Shown: positions 27,209 through 36,802, counted from the first letter of the stretch. The stretch: DNA of 64,000 bases from Schleiferiaceae bacterium (GCA_018401735.1 JAGYKI010000008.1:62001-126000); one strand, 5' to 3'. Numbers and translations: made by a program. Notes: generated by a model not told the origin, from the sequence alone.

Positions 27209-28613
27209 TTATCGGTTTCAGCCCCATTGTGGTAGCTTTATTTAAAGCAAAGGCATAAGCCTGCTCATAATCGTTTTCAATTTCTCCGTCGAGGATGGCA
27301 TCCTTAATGGCCTTTTTTAATTCGCCAATTTGTGGACCCGGTTTAAGATTGAAGGTCCGCATAATTTCTTCGCCACCAATAGGAGGTTGGAAATTTCTTA
27401 GGTGATCCTTTTCTTCTACTTCTACCAGTTTTTTGCGGACTAAGCGGAAGTTTTCTAAAAATTGTTCTTTTTTCTTTTTATTGCGGGTGGTAATATCTGC
27501 TTCACAAAGTAGCATCAAATCATCCACATCATCACCCGCTTCAATTAAGAGACGGCGAGCGGCACTATCGGTGGCCGTATCGTCTACCACACTTTGGGGA
27601 CGACTGCTTAACTGCACAATTTTCTGAACGTAGCGCAAGGGTTCGCCCAAGGGGAACTTCATGCGGTTAAAGATTTTAGTAAGCATTTTACCGCCCACAA
27701 ATTCATGGGAATGAAAGGTCCAGCCAATGCCCTGCACAAACCTTTTGGTTACGGGTTTTCCAATATCGTGAAAGAGGGCGGCATAGCGCAACCACAGTTT
27801 ATCGCTGGTTGCGGCCAGATTATCCACCACTAGTGCTGTGTGGTAAAAATTATCTTTATGGCTTTGTCCTTCAATTTCTTCAACGCCTGCCAAAGCAGCA
27901 ACTTCTGGTAGGAAGTGCTTTAGTAAATGCGTTCGATAGAGTAGAATTAAGCCTTTACTAGGCTTGGGCGAGGCCATAATTTTATTCAACTCCGTACTAA
28001 TACGTTCTACACTAATAATTTTTAGACGCTCATTTTGACTTTTAATCGATGCCAAACAAGACTCTTCAATTTGGAAATCGAGCTGAGTGGCAAAACGAAT
28101 AGCTCGCATCATTCGCAAAGGATCATCGCTAAAAGTTTGATCGGGTTCTAAAGGGGTGCGAATGATTTTATTTTCGAGGTCTTCGATACCGTTAAAGGGA
28201 TCGATTAGTTCTCCAAAACGATTGTCATTAAGGCATATAGCTAAAGCGTTAATGGTGAAATCTCTTCTTTTTTGGTCGTCCTCTAAAGTGCCATTTTCAA
28301 CGCTGGGCTTGCGGCTATTTCTATCGTAGGACTCTTTGCGAGCGCCTACAAATTCAATTTCTATATCGTCGGTTATAACCTGAGCAGTACCAAAGCTTTT
28401 GAAGATATTTACTCGCTTGCTGCCTAATTTTTTAGCGACCGCTTGGGCTAATTCAATACCGCTGCCCACGGCAACGATATCAATGTCTTTGGCTTCTCCG
28501 CGTTTTAAAATAGCATCGCGAACATAGCCACCTATCACGTAAGTTTCTAATCCAAGCTCATCTGCGCAAGTGCCAATAAGGCGAAATATTTTATGATTAA
28601 CTGACTCTAACAA
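27186..28613 (-). CDS. CCA tRNA nucleotidyltransferase / poly(A) polymerase family with HD domain
   Basis: The protein has 475 residues. The N-terminal class II nucleotidyltransferase domain has VIGGYVRDAIL and the catalytic DxD in AKDIDIVAVG. The head/neck region (RRDFTINALAI, DDPLRMMRAIRFA) is conserved. The middle HD domain shows FHDIGKP (around residue 285). The layout fits the bacterial CCA-adding enzymes with an HD domain, which mature tRNA 3' ends. A poly(A) polymerase cannot be excluded by sequence alone. It lies 9 bp after a small membrane protein gene, and its last bases overlap the pRiA4b-like gene. Confidence 0.9.
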   Translation of the reverse strand: MLESVNHKIFRLIGTCADELGLETYVIGGYVRDAILKRGEAKDIDIVAVGSGIELAQAVAKKLGSKRVNIFKSFGTAQVITDDIEIEFVGARKESYDRNSRKPSVENGTLEDDQKRRDFTINALAICLNDNRFGELIDPFNGIEDLENKIIRTPLEPDQTFSDDPLRMMRAIRFATQLDFQIEESCLASIKSQNERLKIISVERISTELNKIMASPKPSKGLILLYRTHLLKHFLPEVAALAGVEEIEGQSHKDNFYHTALVVDNLAATSDKLWLRYAALFHDIGKPVTKRFVQGIGWTFHSHEFVGGKMLTKIFNRMKFPLGEPLRYVQKIVQLSSRPQSVVDDTATDSAARRLLIEAGDDVDDLMLLCEADITTRNKKKKEQFLENFRLVRKKLVEVEEKDHLRNFQPPIGGEEIMRTFNLKPGPQIGELKKAIKDAILDGEIENDYEQAYAFALNKATTMGLKPIIENDQKA

Positions 28614-28622
28614 GACTTTTGT

Positions 28623-28970
28623 TTAACTAGGGAAAACCTTTTCAGAGTATACCGCTAAGATTATAAATAGGATTAAACTTAAGTAAATGGCAATATGCGT
28701 GCGTTTTACCTTCGATTTAATTTCGTTTAGTTCCTTTCGCTCTTCATCTAAAATTACTGGATAAAGCATAGGGAAAAGTAAAAAAGCCTGCATGCGAATG
28801 GCTCTCGCTTCAGCATCTTGCAAATTGAAAAATAGAAAATCTTTTATTTTTCCAACTTGAGCCTGGTTCTTTAGTTGAAGATATTGCAGTTGCAGTCCCG
28901 ATTTGCGAACAAACAGTGCTAGCATGCCTACGCTGTTGAGGATTACTAAAACTATAAAGGTTGACTGCAT
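28623..28970 (-). CDS. Small membrane protein, hypothetical
   Basis: The protein has 115 residues with one hydrophobic segment at the N-terminus (residues ~4-20), a charged helical middle (RKSGLQLQYLQLKNQAQ) and a second membrane segment close to the C-terminus (IAIYLSLILFIILAVY). A partly hydrophobic stretch around residues 65-75 may be a further segment. I do not recognise the family. It is the first gene of a three-gene minus-strand run and has its own -7 box 22 bp upstream. Confidence 0.65.
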   Translation of the reverse strand: MQSTFIVLVILNSVGMLALFVRKSGLQLQYLQLKNQAQVGKIKDFLFFNLQDAEARAIRMQAFLLFPMLYPVILDEERKELNEIKSKVKRTHIAIYLSLILFIILAVYSEKVFPS

Positions 28971-28992
28971 GGTTCTATTTGAAAATTGGCTG

Positions 28993-29000
28993 CAAAATTA
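28993..29000 (-). promoter_or_regulatory. Bacteroidota -7 promoter box (TAATTTTG, minus strand)
   Basis: Read on the minus strand the bases are TAATTTTG, matching TAnnTTTG, 22 bp upstream of the ATG at 28970. It probably drives the three-gene set ending at 26711. Confidence 0.45.
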
Positions 29001-29025
29001 GGGCTTTCTATCGCTATAAAGAAAT

Positions 29026-30129
29026 CTAATACAGTACAAGCTGATATTGTTCGTAGGTTTTTAGACCGAGATTCTCTAAACTAAAAAAGGCAAGCTTATC
29101 AGAGGCTCTATTTATCAGGCTTGCCGCAAGGGCGGGAGTGGATAGAACTTTTTCAGTTGCCTGAGCTAAAGCTTGCGCATCGCCTATGGGGCAGAGTAAA
29201 CCTGTTTTCTCATTTTCTACAATTTCAGGTATTCCACCAGCGGCGGTGGCTACGGTAGGAATAACTGCCGCCAAGGCATCTAAAATACTGGTGCCCAAGC
29301 CCTCTGTTTTACTGGTAAAAAGGAATACATCGAAGTCGGCAATTATAGCGGGAACATCGGGGCGAAAGCCTAAAAAGCTGAATTTTTCTTCTAGGCCTTT
29401 CTCGGCAACCTTGGCTTCCAAAGTCGCTCTGAGTTCACCATCGCCAGCAATTACGAAATACAAATCAGGGTGCAGAGCGTTTAAAATTTCCGCTGTATTT
29501 ATAAAGGTAAGATGATCTTTATGATCCGCCAAAGCCGCTATATTTCCTACAATCTTTAGATCGGCTGACAGTTGTAATTCTGACCGCAATTTGCCCTTTT
29601 GGAGATGCCTAAATTTGGTGTGATCGATAGCGGAATGTACCACTTCTAGCACGGCAGGGTTTTTAATTTTCGCTTTAACAATTTCAGCAATAGCGCTGCT
29701 TACGCAAAGAATTTTCTTAACGCTTGCATGATTGTACTTAAAGGCACTAAGCCATGAGCCGGCTACGGGGAAATCTACTCTACGTGAGACAACTATAGGA
29801 GTTTTTGCTCCGAAAAAAGCATTGGCGTATACGGCAAATCCATGGGCGTGGGCATCATGTGCATGCCAAATGGCTACCTTATTTTTTTGCGAGAATTTTT
29901 TCAAAGAAGAGGCAAAACTCAAATCGAGGGAGCTGCGTTTTTTCAAACCCTTTACGGGGATATTATTTGCCAAGCACCAATGGTAAAAGGGCGCATCTTT
30001 AATGCAAACTACAAACTGCTGGGTATTTTGCTGGGCCAATTCGGCGATTAAATAGGCAATCTGCTGCTCACCACCGCGCCAAGAACGCGCCGTGTTAATA
30101 TGCAAAATGCGCATTCCTTTATTGGCCAT
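29026..30129 (-). CDS. Glycosyltransferase family 4 protein
   Basis: The protein has 367 residues with a GT-B fold. The N-terminus has the acceptor-side motif ILHINTARSWRGGEQQI, typical of GT4 enzymes of lipopolysaccharide synthesis. The C-terminal nucleotide-sugar half has GDGELRATLEAKVAEKG, FLFTSKTEGLGTSILDALA and the E-x7-E motif. It is the last gene of a set of three glycosyltransferases that overlap each other by 11 bp each. A role in LPS core or surface polysaccharide assembly is inferred; donor and acceptor are unknown. Confidence 0.88.
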   Translation of the reverse strand: MANKGMRILHINTARSWRGGEQQIAYLIAELAQQNTQQFVVCIKDAPFYHWCLANNIPVKGLKKRSSLDLSFASSLKKFSQKNKVAIWHAHDAHAHGFAVYANAFFGAKTPIVVSRRVDFPVAGSWLSAFKYNHASVKKILCVSSAIAEIVKAKIKNPAVLEVVHSAIDHTKFRHLQKGKLRSELQLSADLKIVGNIAALADHKDHLTFINTAEILNALHPDLYFVIAGDGELRATLEAKVAEKGLEEKFSFLGFRPDVPAIIADFDVFLFTSKTEGLGTSILDALAAVIPTVATAAGGIPEIVENEKTGLLCPIGDAQALAQATEKVLSTPALAASLINRASDKLAFFSLENLGLKTYEQYQLVLY

Positions 30130-30877
30130 TGTTCAAAGCTTTTAATTTGGTGTATTTCAAATAGGTGGCATAAGCACTCCAGCGCGCAATCATCCAACCG
30201 GCTTTGCCATCTAAAAAGCCTAATTTAAAAATATAAGCCCGCACAAACTTTAAACTGGGCGATATAATTATTTTAAGCCAAGAAGAGCGTTTGCCATTTT
30301 TAAAAGCGGCTGCACTAGAAATATCGGTAAACTTTTTAATTTGCTTTAAATGCTCCTCAAAAGTATAAAAGCTATAATGTAAAAGATGTCCGCTTAAATG
30401 TTGGCTGCGAGATCCCTCTTCTAAGATGTAGGTGTCATGCGGGTTTTGTCCGCCCCAAGCTCCTTTGCGGCTGTCCCATAATCGTAGTTTGCGATCAGGG
30501 TACCAAAGTCCGTGACGAATCCATTTACCGCAATAATTGGTTAAGCGGTTTAAATAATAGCCTTCACCTTGCCAGTTTTCTTTTGCGCTATTTATCGCTT
30601 TTCGCAGATGCTCATCTAGAGCCTCATCGGCATCTAATGAAAGAACATGTGGATATTGAGCTTGACTAATAGCCCAGTTTTTTTGTTCGATATGGCCTTC
30701 AAATTTATGAGAGATAAAAGTGGCGCCTTTGCTTTTTGCAATTTCTTCAGTGGCGTCGGTGCTAAAAGAGTCAACAACCACAATTTCATCGGCCACCCCT
30801 TGCAAGGAATCGAGGCAACGGCCAATATTGCGTTCTTCGTTAAAGGTGATTATTACTGCCGATATTTTAACTTTCAT
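30119..30877 (-). CDS. Glycosyltransferase family 2 protein (WaaE/KdtX-like)
   Basis: The protein has 252 residues with a GT-A fold. It starts ISAVIITFNEERNIGRCLDSL and continues EIVVVDSFSTDATEEIA; the metal-binding DxD region reads LSLDADEALD. The later RKLRLWDSRKGAWGG is typical of the WaaE/KdtX group that adds glucose to the LPS inner core. The basic C-terminus (around RWSAYATYLKYTKL) suggests membrane association. It overlaps the GT4 genes on both sides by 11 bp. Confidence 0.9.
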   Translation of the reverse strand: MKVKISAVIITFNEERNIGRCLDSLQGVADEIVVVDSFSTDATEEIAKSKGATFISHKFEGHIEQKNWAISQAQYPHVLSLDADEALDEHLRKAINSAKENWQGEGYYLNRLTNYCGKWIRHGLWYPDRKLRLWDSRKGAWGGQNPHDTYILEEGSRSQHLSGHLLHYSFYTFEEHLKQIKKFTDISSAAAFKNGKRSSWLKIIISPSLKFVRAYIFKLGFLDGKAGWMIARWSAYATYLKYTKLKALNNGQ

Positions 30878-31976
30878 GGGCTAGTTGCTGATAAGTCTCC
30901 ATCCATTGCAGGGCAATGATTTGATGAGAGAATTGCTGGGCAAAAGTAAAATTTATGGCGATGGCCTTTTGGCGCTTTTCTTCATTCTCCCAAAATTGCT
31001 GAATGGCAGCAGCGATACTAGTGGAGTTTATCTCATCTAAAAGAATAGAACCCGGCCCAGCCACTTCCTTTAAAGCACTATTATTACAGGTAATTAAAGC
31101 GGTTTTACTAAGCATGGCCTCCAAAAGGGGAATACCAAAACCCTCGAAAATGGAAGGGTAAATAAAAACATCGGCCAATTGATATAAGGCGGCTAAATCG
31201 GCATTATCTTTTACCGTAATAGGTCTAATTAAAGCCTGCTCCTTTTTAGTTAGACCGTCGTAAAAGCTAGTCCAAGCTGCTTTGGCACGTCCCACCACGT
31301 AAAGCGGAATTTGCAATTTTAAACAAGCTTGGGCTACTAAAATAGGATTCTTTCGTTCTTCTAAGGTTCCTACAAAAAGGCAAAACCTTTCTGGTAGTTG
31401 AAATTTCATTTTTAGCTTGGAGAAACGATCTTGCTGGCTAGACCAAAACACTTGGTCGCAAGATTGAAAAATCACCTTAATGCGACTGGGGTCGATACCT
31501 AAGTAATGACTTAAATCGCAACGGGTTTGATGACTAATGGCTACGATAAGGTCGGCTGATTTGCAGGCGGAGCGCAGTTTTTTCTCGTAAATTTTACGAT
31601 CTATCGCCTTGTATAAATGCGGGAAGCGCATGAAAATTAAGTCGTGTACACTTAAGACGGACTTAATACCACGCTCTTTTAGTCCTTGCGGGATTTCGGC
31701 ACTTAAGCCATGAAAAACTTGCACGCCGTCTTTCTTCGCCCGCGCACTTACCAGGCGTCTGCGCCAAATTTGGCCAATTAATTTGCTCTTTAAGTGCGGG
31801 CGAACTTCTTGCACGCTACTATTTGTAGTAAAACTCACTTTCCCTTTCCAAGGATTGTAAAGGAAGTAGGTGTTTTCAGGATGGAATTGCGCTAAGGCAC
31901 TGAGTAGATTTCTTCCGAAATTACCGAGACCACTGGCATTGTGGTAAATGCGTTTTGCGTCAAATCCAATTTTCAT
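30867..31976 (-). CDS. Glycosyltransferase family 4 protein
   Basis: The protein has 369 residues with a GT-B fold. The N-terminus MKIGFDAKRIYHNASGLGNF is the glycine-rich acceptor loop of mannosyltransferase-like GT4 enzymes. The C-terminal half has FVGTLEERKNP, FIYPSIFEGFGIPLLEAM (with the EX7E glutamates) and a terminal helix. It starts one base after the stop of the dihydroorotase-like gene, so it is cotranscribed. Substrates unknown. Confidence 0.9.
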   Translation of the reverse strand: MKIGFDAKRIYHNASGLGNFGRNLLSALAQFHPENTYFLYNPWKGKVSFTTNSSVQEVRPHLKSKLIGQIWRRRLVSARAKKDGVQVFHGLSAEIPQGLKERGIKSVLSVHDLIFMRFPHLYKAIDRKIYEKKLRSACKSADLIVAISHQTRCDLSHYLGIDPSRIKVIFQSCDQVFWSSQQDRFSKLKMKFQLPERFCLFVGTLEERKNPILVAQACLKLQIPLYVVGRAKAAWTSFYDGLTKKEQALIRPITVKDNADLAALYQLADVFIYPSIFEGFGIPLLEAMLSKTALITCNNSALKEVAGPGSILLDEINSTSIAAAIQQFWENEEKRQKAIAINFTFAQQFSHQIIALQWMETYQQLAHES

Positions 31977-31977
31977 T

Positions 31978-33261
31978 TTAAGCGATACGACTAAATTTCC
32001 CTTTCACATAAGTGGCTAGCGCTTTTCCCTTTAAGGTGATAAGTTGGAAGGGATAATTGGCCGCTTTGCTATATGGTTTTAGATCATTCCAAGACCATTC
32101 TAAAGCAGGATTGAAGAAAGTAAGTTCCACTTCTTCGCCCGCTTTTAAGGCCATATTGGTTTGATAATGGGTAATCTCTCTAGGCGCACGGCTAATTTGA
32201 TAAATGATATCGCTTAGGGTCATTTCTTTTTCCAAAGCTGCATTAAGGGCTCCGAAAAACCCTTCAAGGGTAGCGGCACCGAAAGAGGCCATATCAAACT
32301 CGCAGCGTTTTTCTTCAATAGTACGCGGTTCGTGATTACTGGCAATTCCTTTAAGAACGCCGTCTTTCAAGGCTTGTACTAAATTAGACTTATCTCGCAT
32401 CTCCCGTAAGGGTGGGAAAACCTTTAAGCGACTGTCGTAGGTATCTAAATCTTCGTCTGTAAAAAGGAGGTTCATGAGATTTACATCACCCGAAATAGCA
32501 ATCCCTTTTTCTTGCGCTTCTCGCACAAGCTCAACACTTTTGCTACTGCTAATACCGGTAAAATGTAGAGCAGCTGCACAGTATTCGGCTAAGCGAATAT
32601 CTCTTGCCTGGGTGATGGTTTCGGAAATTTCGGCTAAGCCATTTAGGCCCAACCAAGTACTTTTAGATCCTTCATGCATTTGACCCTCAGCTCTTAAATT
32701 GGCATCGAAGGATTGCACGTGCAGAGGGCGTTTCAAGTCGCGGTTATAGAGCAATGCCAATTTCATTAAGGCACTATTGCTCACGCTCTGTTTACCATTG
32801 CTAAATGCGAGAGCACCGGCTTTGTCCATGTCGTAGATTTCGCTTAACTCTTCACCTTTCGTGCCGCGGCTAAATGCGCCATAGGGGAGAAGGTTTACGG
32901 GGCTATTTTGGTTGGCCCTCTTGATATAATGAATGCTTGCTTTTGTATCGGCTACCGGCTCGGTTTGCGGTGAAAGTCCCACCGAAGTGAAACCGCCTTG
33001 CCAAGCGGCCATGGCTCCCGATTCTAAATCTTCGCGATCTTCCATACCGGGGTCGGAGAAGTTGGCGCGCAAATCCATCCAACCGAGTGAGACATGGAGA
33101 TTGTCGGCACTAAAAGTTTCTATGTTATCTATGGAAATACGAGGAGCAATTTGCTCAAGCTTACCATTGTTAAGCAGTAAATCGACCTGCTGTAAATGAA
33201 ATTCAGACAGAGGTTCTACTAACCTCGCATTTTTAATGAGAATTTGCGCTGAATTCTTCAT
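31978..33261 (-). CDS. Dihydroorotase-like protein lacking metal ligands (probably non-catalytic)
   Basis: The protein has 427 residues of the amidohydrolase superfamily, with a clear overall match to type I dihydroorotases (KVFPPLREMRDK, the EEK tract, the C-terminal KAGEEVELTFF). The catalytic machinery is absent. The DxHxH motif reads DLRAN (Asp63, Arg65, Asn67), the TPHH region reads DVNLMNLLF, and the TDHAPH motif reads SNHEPR (308-313). It is therefore probably a pseudo-enzyme, comparable to the inactive PyrC' subunits that support aspartate transcarbamoylase in other bacteria. Partnership with PyrB is inference; no pyrB is in the window. It overlaps the BatA gene by 29 bp. Confidence 0.85.
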   Translation of the reverse strand: MKNSAQILIKNARLVEPLSEFHLQQVDLLLNNGKLEQIAPRISIDNIETFSADNLHVSLGWMDLRANFSDPGMEDREDLESGAMAAWQGGFTSVGLSPQTEPVADTKASIHYIKRANQNSPVNLLPYGAFSRGTKGEELSEIYDMDKAGALAFSNGKQSVSNSALMKLALLYNRDLKRPLHVQSFDANLRAEGQMHEGSKSTWLGLNGLAEISETITQARDIRLAEYCAAALHFTGISSSKSVELVREAQEKGIAISGDVNLMNLLFTDEDLDTYDSRLKVFPPLREMRDKSNLVQALKDGVLKGIASNHEPRTIEEKRCEFDMASFGAATLEGFFGALNAALEKEMTLSDIIYQISRAPREITHYQTNMALKAGEEVELTFFNPALEWSWNDLKPYSKAANYPFQLITLKGKALATYVKGKFSRIA

Positions 33262-35281
33262 GGCCAGAATTTTTGTTGATAAACATTTCGATAATTAAAA
33301 ATACCAATGCTGCGAGGATAAACCAATGAGCAAGGCTCTTATCCTCTTGAAGTGTTTTGAGTTCTAAGCTGTAATTTTCAAATTCATCCTCATCAATAAT
33401 TTGCTCTGCCGTAATAAAGCGAGCTTCTTGCAATTCTGCGGAACTAAGACAGTTTATTTCACTTTCGCGTTTATCTACATTAATCGCTAAATAAGCCAAT
33501 GAATCGTTGCCGCGTAACAAAGGGTAAGTGCCTGGTTTTAATTCTTGTTCGGGTAAAGAGAGTGCTATGAGGTCGCCGCGTTTTTCTTGGGGTGGGATAA
33601 GTTCTTCATTGCTCACTTTTAGAGCGAGAGGGCTGTCATTGCGGTAAGGTACATCAATAAGTAAACTGGTTTTTTGCAAACCTGGGCTAAGGTAAAGGGC
33701 CGCTGCTTCCTTTTTAAAAAGGGCTGCATTATAAAGAATTGGTATAACAATAGGATGAATGGCAAAATTGCTAAATTCTTGTTCAATCGCGCTTAAGCTG
33801 ATAAACACATCACCTTTACCATAAGGCTGTCGGAACAGCATGGCTTCTCCATTTTCAAATTTTAATAAGGGGAATAAAACGCCAGCTGGGGCTCTAAAGA
33901 ACTTGCGACTAAAGGGTAAGTCGGGGTTTTTGGTTTCGCTTAAAAATACGCCTCTAAAATAGGGGTCTTGGTAATTGAGTTCAACCGCACGCAAACTATC
34001 ATTTTCCCAATTAGGGTTTAAAGCTAAGCCATAATTGGCCAGTACAGACGCAAAACCAGAAGCCTTTCCGTTGGGGATTAAAAATAGGTTTTTCGCTGCC
34101 GCTAGATGCTCATTTAACTTTGTGAGGAGGCCAGAGCTAAGCTCATCCTGTATTTCAGCGATTATAAGTTCAGTAGCTTGTAAAGCATCAAAATCAATGT
34201 CGTCGTACGAACTGACTTTAAGTTCAAAAAGGCTATCTCTGAAAAGCTTAGTGTTTAAATGGGATTGCCCTTGAGGTGCTAAAATATAAACCGCCACTTT
34301 CTTTTGTGCCTTGAGCTGGAAGTAGAAAACATCATCAAATTGCGCACCGCCACTCGATTCAATCTCTAATTGAGCTTTAAAATTCCCCGCTGATGGCAAA
34401 AGAAACTCTAAACTTCCGTTTTCAATGCCTTGAGCGGGAATGTTAAATTTTTGCTGATTGATAATCTGATCATTTACCTTTAGGCTAAGGGAAACATCTT
34501 TTAAATCTTTGCTGCCGTAATTTTTTAGTTGAAATGCCAGTTTTTGGGTGAAGTTGGGAATGAGCACGGGACTTTCGAGCCACAAGGAGTCAATCGCTAA
34601 GTTGGCCGCTTCATCTGCTGCATCTAAAGCTAAGAGTTTTACTTGCCAGTTCGCAGGAATGTCTTCTTCGGACCACTCTTTAAAGCTAGTAGCCTGAAAG
34701 TCGCTGATTAAAATTACCTGCAAAGGCCCTTGGTTTTCCAGACGACTGGAGGCTTCGATAATGCGGGATTTTATTTCTTTGAAACTCCGAAAGGAAGGGG
34801 AGTAGTCTAACTCATCTACCAGCCGAATAGCTTCCTTCGGGCTGTAAAAGCGCTGGTATTTGGCTTCAAAATTATTGGTAAGAATTTGTACTGACGCATC
34901 TGGCTTTAAGCTTTTTAAAATACGCACGGCATTTTGACGAGCTTTGTTAAAAAGACTGGCCTCACTGCCGCTGCTTTTCATGCTATAGCTATTATCTAGG
35001 TAAATGCTAAGTTGGCTAAAATCTTTATCGAGGCTGCGGCTAATGGGAAGAACAGGTCTGGCGAAGGCCAAAATTATGGCGCTTAAAGCGAGTAAGCGCA
35101 GAGCGAGAAGGAGAAACTCTTTTAAGCGTTTTACAGCTTTGGTACTTCGCTGTACCTCTTGCAAAAAGCGAGTATTACTGAAATAAACTGTTTTGTGTTT
35201 CCTTAAATTAAAAAGGTGAATGAGTATAGGAATCGCTAGTGCGAAAAAGGCCCAGAAGAATTGTGGAAAGGTGAAACTCAT
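33233..35281 (-). CDS. BatA-domain VWA-like membrane protein
   Basis: The protein has 682 residues. The N-terminus MSFTFPQFFWAFFALAIPIL and the following HLFNLRKHKTVYFSNTRFL form the BatA (aerotolerance regulator N-terminal) domain. A second membrane segment (residues ~55-75) is followed by a VWA-like domain with MIDAS-type DNSYS (around residues 92-96). The large periplasmic part ends with a C-terminal membrane anchor (HWFILAALVFLIIEMFI). The family is common in Bacteroidota next to glycosyltransferase or MoxR-type genes. Function is not established. The N-terminal basic stretch RSTKAVKRLK lies between the membrane segments. Confidence 0.85.
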   Translation of the reverse strand: MSFTFPQFFWAFFALAIPILIHLFNLRKHKTVYFSNTRFLQEVQRSTKAVKRLKEFLLLALRLLALSAIILAFARPVLPISRSLDKDFSQLSIYLDNSYSMKSSGSEASLFNKARQNAVRILKSLKPDASVQILTNNFEAKYQRFYSPKEAIRLVDELDYSPSFRSFKEIKSRIIEASSRLENQGPLQVILISDFQATSFKEWSEEDIPANWQVKLLALDAADEAANLAIDSLWLESPVLIPNFTQKLAFQLKNYGSKDLKDVSLSLKVNDQIINQQKFNIPAQGIENGSLEFLLPSAGNFKAQLEIESSGGAQFDDVFYFQLKAQKKVAVYILAPQGQSHLNTKLFRDSLFELKVSSYDDIDFDALQATELIIAEIQDELSSGLLTKLNEHLAAAKNLFLIPNGKASGFASVLANYGLALNPNWENDSLRAVELNYQDPYFRGVFLSETKNPDLPFSRKFFRAPAGVLFPLLKFENGEAMLFRQPYGKGDVFISLSAIEQEFSNFAIHPIVIPILYNAALFKKEAAALYLSPGLQKTSLLIDVPYRNDSPLALKVSNEELIPPQEKRGDLIALSLPEQELKPGTYPLLRGNDSLAYLAINVDKRESEINCLSSAELQEARFITAEQIIDEDEFENYSLELKTLQEDKSLAHWFILAALVFLIIEMFINKNSGHEEFSANSH

Positions 35282-35378
35282 TAAAAGGCAAAATTAAATT
35301 TTACAAGCATAAGAGCTTCATGAATTGTGCTTTATTTATCGAGAATTTCCCTACGATCGGTTGATGCCAATTTAAGAC

Positions 35379-36377
35379 TTACCATTTTAAAATCTCATGG
35401 AAAAAACTTCGCACCGCAGCCTCAACGGCAGCGGGGTCTTTACTTTTAATTGGAGAGGCTAAAACGTGGTCGCCCGCGGTGGGAATAGCCTTCAGAACCT
35501 TCAAGGAATCGGCGGTGGCCAAAAGTTCGTGCATCTCTAAAATTTTATCGACCGAAACCACCTGATCTTGTTCCTCTTCATTTTTATAGTAATAGAGGTT
35601 TAGCACCGGCTGATGAATATTGGCGAAACACTCTTCGGTAAGGGCCGATTCTAATATTTCCTGTAACTCAACGAGCGCGCGCACGGTATAAACGGTATCC
35701 CAATATTTAGCATATTCAGCCCCCATGCCCCTTACGGTGCGAGGTTCGCCCAAAACGGCGCCGGCAATTTGCTCGCCCCAAGGTTTATTTAAAAGGTAAC
35801 TGGCGGGATCTTTTACGCGAATATTGGGTGATAGGTTTACCAAGGCTTTCACTTTATTCGGAAAGAGTTCGGCTAATTTTAATCCAAAACTACAACCCGT
35901 ACTGGTGCCCATAATCACTACTTCATCGCCCAATTGCTCACTAATCGCTAAGGCTTGTAAAACGCTTTGCCAGCTGCTGCTTGTGGTAAAATCCTCGAGG
36001 TTATTCGATTTTAATCCGTGACCAACAATGCGTGCTAAGTATAAATTAGCACCCATTTCGTGCGCTATTTTTTCATGCAAAGGCGCTCCTTCCACGGCAG
36101 AAGCCGAAAAACCATGTAAATAAAGAATAACGCGTTGGGTTTTATGAATGCTATCCAACCAAACTATGCGCGCTTCATTGCCCGCACGCAGCAAAGGGTT
36201 GGAGGCTTCCGCTAAATTTATAGAATCGTTGAGCGCTTGCAGATCGGAATTAACGGATGGAAAAGTTACAGGGTATTTTCCTTTCGCTGGCTGTGGCCCG
36301 GAAAAATAGAGTAGACCCAATGCGAGTAAAAAACCTAGAGCGAGCCAGCGTTTTTTTATTTTTTTAGAGGACGACAA
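35379..36377 (-). CDS. Alpha/beta hydrolase
   Basis: The protein has 332 residues with one N-terminal membrane anchor (residues ~10-25, WLALGFLLALGLLYF). The hydrolase domain has an oxyanion-side HGFSAS, the nucleophile elbow GTSTGCS and a late catalytic His in GDHVLASP. It resembles carboxylesterase/lysophospholipase-type serine hydrolases. It is the last gene of the ABC operon that starts at 39042 and overlaps the previous gene by 22 bp. The substrate is unknown. Whether it works with the transporter is open. Confidence 0.85.
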   Translation of the reverse strand: MSSSKKIKKRWLALGFLLALGLLYFSGPQPAKGKYPVTFPSVNSDLQALNDSINLAEASNPLLRAGNEARIVWLDSIHKTQRVILYLHGFSASAVEGAPLHEKIAHEMGANLYLARIVGHGLKSNNLEDFTTSSSWQSVLQALAISEQLGDEVVIMGTSTGCSFGLKLAELFPNKVKALVNLSPNIRVKDPASYLLNKPWGEQIAGAVLGEPRTVRGMGAEYAKYWDTVYTVRALVELQEILESALTEECFANIHQPVLNLYYYKNEEEQDQVVSVDKILEMHELLATADSLKVLKAIPTAGDHVLASPIKSKDPAAVEAAVRSFFHEILKW

Positions 36378-36802
36378 TTTTTTAGGATATAATTAAAGTT
36401 ATCGACGTCAGAATCATTTAATTCTAAAGTGCCACTAAAGGTAATAATATCATCGGTTTGAAAACGCTCTGTTTTTTCGGCGAGTTCGAGCTTAATAACG
36501 CTTTCTGGGCCCGCCCCTCCGCAGAAAAAGCAGGCACTAAAGGGATAGGCGGAAAGCGCGTATTCGCCTCCTTCCACATCCATGGGAATAACATAACCTT
36601 TAATAATTATGGGCTTTTGATCGAGGGCTCTAACTTCTTCTTGAAATTTTGGAATTAGATACCAAGCCTCAAAATCAGGGAAATATTTGTCTACAAAATC
36701 TACTTTGGCTAGAACTTTCCAGTCTATTATTTGTGCAGTTTTTTGCGCTTGCGCAGATGCGTAACAAGCCAGTAGCAGAATGATAAAAAGGAATTTTTTC
36801 AT
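36356..36802 (-). CDS. DUF3299-like periplasmic protein (paralogue of next gene)
   Basis: The protein has 148 residues with a signal peptide (MKKFLFIILLLACYASAQAQ). The core IIKGYVIPMDVEGGEYALSA and SACFFCGGAGPESVIKLEL matches the beta-barrel layout of DUF3299 proteins, where this second stretch is a conserved Cys-containing signature. The Cys-Phe-Phe-Cys pair could bind a metal or be redox-active. It is about 40% similar by eye to the 140-residue product of the neighbouring gene, so they are tandem paralogues. Both sit downstream of a histidine-rich ABC permease gene, which hints at metal handling. Confidence 0.75.
   Translation of the reverse strand: MKKFLFIILLLACYASAQAQKTAQIIDWKVLAKVDFVDKYFPDFEAWYLIPKFQEEVRALDQKPIIIKGYVIPMDVEGGEYALSAYPFSACFFCGGAGPESVIKLELAEKTERFQTDDIITFSGTLELNDSDVDNFNYILKNCRPLKK

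Noticed and set aside
28623..28970. Possibility that the 115-codon frame is spurious
   Set aside because: Rejected as spurious: two membrane segments, tight spacing (9 bp) to the next gene and a TAnnTTTG box upstream support a real gene, although no family is known.
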